From an uncultured Thalassospira sp. (GTDB taxonomy: Bacteria > Pseudomonadota > Alphaproteobacteria > Rhodospirillales_A > Thalassospiraceae), in the NCBI GenBank assembly GCA_946885765.1, contig CAMPHD010000196.1, positions 1 to 6,312 on the forward strand: a stretch of DNA of 6,312 bases, written 5' to 3'. Positions 1 through 6,312 of this stretch are shown in pieces. Position 1 is the stretch's first letter. Each line of letters starts with the position of its first letter. The notes below the pieces were generated by a model. It saw only the letters and a program-made list of their open reading frames with translations. It ran no database searches and had not been told where the DNA came from. A program made the position numbers and the translations under genes.

Positions 1-2
1 CC

Positions 3-68
3 GCTGCCACGCCCACACCCACCGCACGGCCTATCAGCCCCACCCCGGCGCCTCCCCCGATGCCTTGA
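3..68 (+). CDS. possible 3' end of a rightward gene with Pro/Thr-rich tail (partial)
   Basis: This is a tentative call. The frame starting at base 3 is open from the left edge to a TGA at 66-68 and would encode a Pro/Thr/Ala-rich tail ending APPPMP. Such tails occur at the C-termini of bacterial proteins, and a rightward gene ending here would share the 131-161 hairpin with the atp operon. However, the top strand is very C-rich here, so any frame yields proline. The other two forward frames are also open, to stops at 113-115 and 127-129. No domain is visible and nothing identifies the protein. The region may equally be noncoding. Confidence 0.22.
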   Translation, partial: AATPTPTARPISPTPAPPPMP

Positions 69-130
69 CGGTTTGCAGTCCGCTGCCCCGATCACGCTAC
101 CCCGGTCACTCCTGACATTCCGAAAATAGA

Positions 131-163
131 AAAGGCCGCTGTTTGCACAACAGCGGCCTTTTT
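131..163 (-). terminator. intrinsic terminator of the atp operon, possibly bidirectional
   Basis: A perfect 13-bp inverted repeat (arms AAAGGCCGCTGTT at 131-143 and its complement at 149-161) encloses a 5-nt loop. Read leftward it begins about 23 nt after the atpC stop and is followed by a T-rich tail (TTTTCTATTTTC, counting the Ts in the stem). That is the layout of a Rho-independent terminator. Read rightward it is followed by Ts at 159-163, so it could also stop a transcript coming from the left edge. Confidence 0.9.
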
Positions 164-184
164 CACAAAATCGAAGATCGATGA

Positions 185-589
185 TCAGTTGGACAATGCA
201 GCAATCCGTGCACGGGCAATCTCAAGCGCACGTTCGGCATTCGCCTTGTCATGCGCCGTGGTTGCCGCCTTCAGATCCGCTTCGGCGGTCTCAAGACTTG
301 CCTGGGCTTCATCGGCCTTGATATCGGCAACCGGAACGGCTTCTTCTGCCAGAATGGTGCAACGCTCGGGGTTAACCTCGGCGACGCCACCGGCAACGAA
401 GATACGTTCGGAAACCTTGCCACCTGCATAGATGTCGATGACACCCGGACGAATGGTCGAGATCATCGGCGCATGCTTGGGCAGCACGCCAAAATTCCCT
501 TCCGTGCCCGGAACAACGACCATCTCGACCGGCTCGGATTTGAGCAGGGCAGACGGCGAAACAAGTTCCAATACAGTCGTATCAGTCAT
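185..589 (-). CDS. atpC: F0F1 ATP synthase subunit epsilon
   Basis: This is the epsilon subunit of the F1 central stalk. It binds gamma, contacts the c-ring, and in many bacteria restrains ATP hydrolysis through its C-terminal helices. The protein has 134 residues, close to the usual 130-140. The N-terminal beta-sandwich (about 1-85) carries the family hallmark around residues 27-49, including PGTEGNFGVLPKHAP and a following RPG. Residues 90-134 are Ala/Glu-rich and helical, matching the regulatory helix pair. The ATG at 589 is preceded by GAGAGGA, whose AGGA lies 5 nt before the start. It is the last gene of the operon, 42 nt after atpD and just ahead of the terminator. Its Shine-Dalgarno can pair with the upstream CCCCCTTCCC tract, suggesting that translation depends on ribosomes finishing atpD. 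Confidence 0.97.
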   Translation of the reverse strand: MTDTTVLELVSPSALLKSEPVEMVVVPGTEGNFGVLPKHAPMISTIRPGVIDIYAGGKVSERIFVAGGVAEVNPERCTILAEEAVPVADIKADEAQASLETAEADLKAATTAHDKANAERALEIARARIAALSN

Positions 590-594
590 GACAG

Positions 595-620
595 TCCTCT
601 CTCCCGTATGGGAAGGGGGA
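595..620 (-). promoter_or_regulatory. hairpin sequestering the atpC Shine-Dalgarno
   Basis: On the minus-strand RNA the arm TCCCCCTTCCC (620 to 610) can fold over a 4-nt ATAC loop onto GGGAGAGAGGA (605 to 595). Nine of 11 positions pair, one as G-U, with two A-C mismatches. The second arm contains the entire atpC ribosome binding site, which ends 5 nt before the ATG. A ribosome terminating on atpD would be next to this structure and could open it, so coupled translation is the likely role. In E. coli a uncD-uncC (atpD-atpC) mRNA structure is known to limit uncC expression. The same role here is inferred from the sequence. Confidence 0.55.
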
Positions 621-2083
<1,463 letters not shown>

Positions 2084-2101
2084 TTAGTTCCTGCGACCCG
2101 C

Positions 2102-2992
2102 TTACAAAGCCTCGGCGCCGGAAATGATTTCAATCAGTTCGTTGGTGATCTGGGCCTGACGTGAGCGGTTGTACTGGATGCTCAGTCGGTCGATCATATC
2201 GCCGGCATTGCGGGTTGCGTTATCCATCGCGGACATACGCGCACCGTGTTCGGATGCACTGCTTTCCAGCATGGCACCGAAAATCTGGACACCGACATTA
2301 CGCGGCAGCAGATCAGCCAGAATGGCTTCTTCAGACGGTTCATATTCATAAACCGCAGAAGAACCGGTAGCTTCTTCCTGCCCGTCGGTTTCCGGCACCG
2401 CGAACGGCACCAGCTGCTGTTCGGTAACGACCTGCGAAATGGCTGACACGAACTTGTTGTAGAAGATCGAGCAGACGTCAAATTCGCCTTCGTCATACAG
2501 CGCCAGAATTTTGTCGGCAACGTCGGTAGCAGCAGAGAAATCAATCCCCTTCTTGCCTTCGACGCCGGTATACCGGGCGACAATCGCGTCACCAAATTCA
2601 CGCTTGAGCGCATCCGATGCCTTGCGGCCAACACAGATCAGCTTCACCGTTTTGCCCGCTGCCCGAAGGGCACGGACCTTGATACGGGTCGCTTTGATGA
2701 TCGATGCGTTGAAACCACCGCAAAGGCCACGGTCCGCGGTAAAGACGACGAGCAGATGCACGTCATCCTTGCCGGTACCGGCCAGAAGCTTTGGTGCCCC
2801 CTGTGCTCCACCAACCGCGGCTGCAAGCCGGCCCAGCATCGTCCCCATGCGATCTGCATAGGGACGGGCTGCTTCCGCTGCATCCTGCGAACGGCGGAGC
2901 TTGGAGGCTGCCACCATCTTCATCGCCGAAGTAATTTTCTTCGTCGATTTGACGCTGGCAATGCGCGAGCGCAGATCCTTCAAACTAGCCAT
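2102..2992 (-). CDS. atpG: F0F1 ATP synthase subunit gamma
   Basis: Gamma is the rotating shaft that fills the alpha3-beta3 core and couples c-ring rotation to catalysis. The 296-residue length is normal for an alphaproteobacterial gamma (E. coli 287). The N-terminal helix [20 protein letters not shown], followed by [12 protein letters not shown], is the conserved coiled-coil strand. DRGLCGGFN at 87-95 is the conserved Rossmann-like core motif. The C-terminal helix ends [15 protein letters not shown] and fits the gamma family signature. The start is well supported: a near-perfect Shine-Dalgarno AAGGAGG (3006 to 3000) lies 7 nt before ATG 2992, the strongest in the operon. It follows atpA by 30 nt and precedes atpD by 51 nt. 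Confidence 0.98.
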   Translation of the reverse strand: MASLKDLRSRIASVKSTKKITSAMKMVAASKLRRSQDAAEAARPYADRMGTMLGRLAAAVGGAQGAPKLLAGTGKDDVHLLVVFTADRGLCGGFNASIIKATRIKVRALRAAGKTVKLICVGRKASDALKREFGDAIVARYTGVEGKKGIDFSAATDVADKILALYDEGEFDVCSIFYNKFVSAISQVVTEQQLVPFAVPETDGQEEATGSSAVYEYEPSEEAILADLLPRNVGVQIFGAMLESSASEHGARMSAMDNATRNAGDMIDRLSIQYNRSRQAQITNELIEIISGAEAL

Positions 2993-3022
2993 TGCGTTTC
3001 CTCCTTCGCCTAAAGTTCAGAC

Positions 3023-4554
<1,532 letters not shown>

Positions 4555-4555
<1 letters not shown>

Positions 4556-5112
4556 CACGCAACCCCTTTCATAGCGAGCTCGAGCTTCTGCAATTTGGTA
4601 CGAAGCGAGGCATCAAAAACCCGGGAACCGACCTTGACGACAAGGCCGCCAAGAACCGCCGGATCGACATTCAGGTCCACTTTGACAGTGGCGCCAACAA
4701 TTTCTTTAAGAGCGCCGGTAACGGCTTCGATTTGCTCTTTCTTCAGCTCGGAAGCCGACGTCACCTGTGCGGTCACTTCGCCTTTGAAAGCTGAGAGCAT
4801 GGAAAGGTAGGAACTGATAACATCCGGCAGAACGAAAAGGCGGCGTTTCTGACACAGAACGCCAACGGTCTTCTTGGTCAACTCGGAAACGCCAAGCTTG
4901 TCCAGAAGGGCCGCCATTGCCTTGGCCTGCATATCCCGGGAAATCACGGGACTACGGAGCACATTCCGCAGGTCATCGCTTTCGACGATGGCCTGGTCGA
5001 GCAATTCAAGATCGCTTTTGACAGCATCAAGCGCATTGGCCGACTGGGCCAATTCGAATAATGCTGTGGCGTAACGCCCTTGAAGCCCGGTCGCGGCAGT
5101 ATTTTGGGACAC
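4555..5112 (-). CDS. atpH: F0F1 ATP synthase subunit delta
   Basis: Delta caps the top of F1 and ties it to the b-subunit peripheral stalk, holding the stator. The protein has 185 residues (E. coli 177). The helical N-terminal domain (about 1-108) includes the typical [11 protein letters not shown] at 12-22, which contacts the alpha N-terminus. The C-terminal part carries the delta/OSCP signature around 143-162, with D-P-x-x-L-G-G followed by VVKVG. The start is GTG at 5112. An in-frame TGA lies five codons upstream (immediately 5' of GGG-CTT-TCA-CCG) and the next in-frame Met is residue 61, so GTG is the only sensible choice. GAGGG (5126 to 5122) lies 9 nt before it, a moderate site suited to a subunit needed once per enzyme. 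It is the first gene of the operon and overlaps atpA by 1 nt. Confidence 0.96.
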
Positions 5113-5159
5113 CGGTGAAAGCCCTCAATTCTGGTTATGAGAACGACTCGGATACGTAT

Positions 5160-5198
5160 AAAAAAATGGTCTCTCGGAAGGTGTTCCCGCCGAGAAGC
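5160..5198 (-). terminator. terminator-like hairpin in the atp leader (possible attenuator)
   Basis: On the minus strand GCTTCTCGG (5198-5190) pairs with CCGAGAGAC (5177-5169). There are six perfect base pairs next to the loop, then a G-U, one C-A mismatch and a closing G-C. The loop is 12 nt. After CA comes a run of seven Ts (5166-5160). This resembles an intrinsic terminator about 47 nt upstream of the atpH start codon. It could be an attenuator of the operon or the end of a short upstream RNA. The mismatch and large loop make it weaker than the 131-163 terminator. Confidence 0.35.
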
Positions 5199-5334
5199 GA
5201 GCGTTTGGTATCACATGTCCATGACAGGGGCAACCCCCGCGCAACGCCATTTCGGCGGTCTTTTTCATTCTTGCCTAAAGTTGGGGCAAAACAGCCCCGG
5301 ATCGCTTACTTTTCGAGGCTTTTTACAACTATTT

Positions 5335-5340
5335 TATAAT
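5335..5340 (+). promoter_or_regulatory. candidate -10 box (TATAAT) for the rightward gene
   Basis: A perfect TATAAT lies in the most AT-rich part of the intergenic region, about 200 nt upstream of the ATG at 5539. No good -35 is found: the best match at 18-nt spacing (TTTCGA) agrees at three of six positions. If used, it would give a leader of about 190 nt. The reverse strand of the same block reads TATAAA, so it might instead serve the leftward direction or just be AT-rich spacer. Confidence 0.2.
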
Positions 5341-5538
5341 ACCGCCTCTCTCGTCATCCGCAGGTTTCGGTCTGGGGAAATCACCTTTAAGGAACGAATC
5401 CCTGATTTTTTCGACAATGCAGTCCGCACAACCCCTGATCGATAACCACTTTTTCCGCTCAAAAGGTGTAATCGACATCACATTCGAACCTTCCGGGCGT
5501 CACTTTTGGGCATTCATGTCATCGCTCAGGAGATTTAA

Positions 5539-6015
5539 ATGAAACTGCCCCAAATGACCGGCCTGCTGATTGCTGCTGCCGCCATGCTGCTTCCGATCAA
5601 CGCCTTTGCATGCAGCAGCGGCTACTTCCGTTTCGTTGAAACCGGCACCGCAAGCCCCTTCGTACCATCCGCCTCGCGCGCCTATTACGATGATCCGGAT
5701 CAGGCCGGAACCGCCCTTTCGGTTTTTGTCGATCTGACACCAGCCGACTTCAAAGCCATGGCCGACAGCCGCCGCAATGTCTTTGGCGGTAAAACCACGG
5801 TCTATAAAATTGCCTGCAACGCGGTCACCGCCCCGCTGTCCGAAACCCCGGCCGACGATGTGCCATCCGATAGCTGGATGAGTGCCGAGGGCATCAACCC
5901 CGCCCACGCCTATCTCGAAGCCGACAATTTCAGCAGCGCCACCATCGGCCCGGACAAACAATCCATCCCGGTCTGGCTCACCAGCAAGTCCAGCAAGGTC
6001 TACAGCGCCAACTGA
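5539..6015 (+). CDS. hypothetical exported protein
   Basis: I do not recognise this 158-residue protein. The N-terminus is a clear Sec signal peptide: Lys2, a hydrophobic core about residues 7-20 (GLLIAAAAMLLPI), then NAFA with likely signal peptidase I cleavage after Ala24. A cysteine (Cys25) would be the first mature residue, but the preceding A-F-A is a poor lipobox, so a lipoprotein is possible but less likely. The roughly 134-residue mature part has just two cysteines, Cys25 and Cys93, which could form a disulfide in the periplasm. No further membrane segment or catalytic motif is apparent. The start is firm: AGGAG (5528-5532) lies 6 nt before the ATG. Codon use resembles that of the atp genes, so there is no sign of recent transfer. 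It is transcribed away from atpH, and a functional link to ATP synthase is not implied. Confidence 0.85.
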   Translation: MKLPQMTGLLIAAAAMLLPINAFACSSGYFRFVETGTASPFVPSASRAYYDDPDQAGTALSVFVDLTPADFKAMADSRRNVFGGKTTVYKIACNAVTAPLSETPADDVPSDSWMSAEGINPAHAYLEADNFSSATIGPDKQSIPVWLTSKSSKVYSAN

Positions 6016-6025
6016 TATCACCACG

Positions 6026-6050
6026 TCGGGTCACCCTACCGGTGGCCCGA
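6026..6050 (+). terminator. stem-loop between convergent genes (possible terminator without T-tract)
   Basis: TCGGGTCACC (6026-6035) and GGTGGCCCGA (6041-6050) form a 10-bp stem with one internal G-U pair and a CTACC loop, starting 11 nt after the stop of the exported-protein gene. No T-run follows on either strand, so it is not a canonical intrinsic terminator. It could still protect the 3' end of the mRNA or act with Rho. Confidence 0.4.
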
Positions 6051-6079
6051 TGCGTCCGCCGGCCCAAGATCAGACAAGA

Positions 6080-6312
6080 TCAGATATGCGAGCCGGTGCC
6101 ATCGCCCTTGGCCGACCATTTCCGCGCCCGGTTGATCGCCATCTTCGCCTGCACTTCGCCATCAAGGTCCAGGCCGAACTGATCCACCAGCCGATACAGC
6201 AAAATCATCACATCGGCCGCCTCGCGCCCGATCTCCGAAAGATCGCGATCCGCCACGGCATCATCAAGTTCCTTCATTTCCATCATCGCGCGGTCGACAA
6301 GCGCACACGGAT
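6080..6312 (-). CDS. MazG-like nucleotide pyrophosphohydrolase (partial, N-terminus beyond window)
   Basis: The frame ends with TGA at 6080-6082 and stays open to the right edge, so only the C-terminal 76 or so residues are present. A Met pair at 6281-6286 lies inside the frame, but coding continues upstream as PCALVDRA, so the true start is probably outside the window. The visible part fits the all-alpha NTP-PPase (MazG/dUTPase-like) fold. An ExxE (EMKE, near 6269-6280) and, 16 residues later, an ExxD (EAAD, near 6212-6223) form the Mg-binding acidic pair. They are followed by a long helix MILLYRLVDQFGLDL and the typical KMAINRARKW. Such enzymes hydrolyse (d)NTPs to the monophosphate plus pyrophosphate, often as house-cleaning. 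The precise substrate cannot be told from this fragment. The gene converges on the exported-protein gene. Confidence 0.72.
   Translation of the reverse strand, partial: PCALVDRAMMEMKELDDAVADRDLSEIGREAADVMILLYRLVDQFGLDLDGEVQAKMAINRARKWSAKGDGTGSHI

Larger units (their letters stand above)
5113..5538. other. divergent intergenic region: atp leader and promoter zone
   Basis: This 426-nt stretch between atpH and the rightward exported-protein gene contains no convincing gene. It must hold the promoter of the atp operon and that of the gene at 5539, unless the atp transcript begins further right. Visible elements are a terminator-like hairpin with a seven-T tail (5160-5198, leftward), a GGGG-CAA-CCCC palindrome (5227-5237), a GGGGC/GCCCC hairpin (5283-5298) and an AT-rich block with a perfect TATAAT (5335-5340). 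There are also two near-identical 10-mers, AATCCCTGAT and AACCCCTGAT (5397-5406 and 5430-5439). I could not find a clear sigma70 -35/-10 pair for atpH. The best leftward candidate is TTGCCC around 5230 with a poor -10, so no promoter is called for it. Confidence 0.6.

Noticed and set aside
1..94. Leftward Gly-rich frame (IGGGAGVGLIGRAVGVG) resembling a glycine-zipper membrane segment
   Set aside because: It has no plausible early start codon or Shine-Dalgarno after the stop near 92-94, and the composition follows from the C-rich opposite strand.
5245..5265. CGCC-ATTTC-GGCG followed by GTCTTTTT on the plus strand, as a terminator
   Set aside because: The stem is just 4 bp and there is no rightward gene upstream of it to terminate.
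5397..5439. Near-identical 10-mers AATCCCTGAT and AACCCCTGAT spaced 33 bp, as operator sites
   Set aside because: A 9-of-10 match in a few hundred bases is not improbable, and neither copy sits at a recognisable promoter. Noted in the intergenic entry only.
5500..6024. A 174-codon leftward Gly-rich frame opposite the exported-protein gene
   Set aside because: The forward frame has a Shine-Dalgarno, a proper signal peptide and sensible composition, while the reverse frame is Gly/Val/Ala-rich as expected of an antisense shadow.
6080..6286. The MazG-like gene as a complete 68-residue protein starting at the Met pair
   Set aside because: The frame stays open and protein-like to the window edge, the ExxE motif would fall at the very N-terminus, and family members have further N-terminal helices, so the fragment is better read as a partial gene.

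Overview
The window is a stretch of alphaproteobacterial chromosome dominated by the F1 sector of the F-type ATP synthase. All five F1 genes lie on the minus strand in the order atpH-atpA-atpG-atpD-atpC (delta, alpha, gamma, beta, epsilon), running from about 5112 down to 185. No F0 genes (a, c, b) adjoin them. This split arrangement is typical of Alphaproteobacteria, where F0 is a separate operon. The protein sequences and moderate GC content look like a marine Rhodospirillales relative, with Thalassospira my best guess. That taxonomic guess is inference from memory of the family, not a search.

Layout: 1-130 is a GC-rich flank that may hold the end of a rightward gene. A strong 13-bp hairpin at 131-161 terminates the atp operon. 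The five atp genes follow on the minus strand with gaps of 42, 51 and 30 nt and one 1-nt overlap. A 426-nt divergent intergenic region (5113-5538) must hold the atp promoter and leader and the promoter of a rightward gene. That gene (5539-6015) encodes a 158-residue secreted protein that I do not recognise. It converges on a minus-strand gene entering from the right edge (6080 to beyond 6312), which encodes the C-terminal part of a MazG-like nucleotide pyrophosphohydrolase.

The five atp products assemble as alpha3-beta3-gamma-delta-epsilon and need unequal synthesis from one transcript. The initiation sites differ in a way that could serve this. atpA and atpG have strong exposed Shine-Dalgarno sequences, and the atpD Shine-Dalgarno can sit in a hairpin loop. 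atpH starts with GTG. The atpC Shine-Dalgarno is buried in a hairpin directly behind a perfect 11-bp hairpin whose 3-nt loop is the atpD stop codon.

I saw no mobile element, CRISPR array, tRNA, rRNA or defence system. The most noteworthy points are the atpD-atpC RNA structure, a terminator-like hairpin with seven Ts in the atpH leader, and the unknown exported protein. Nothing here convincingly amounts to a new biological system.
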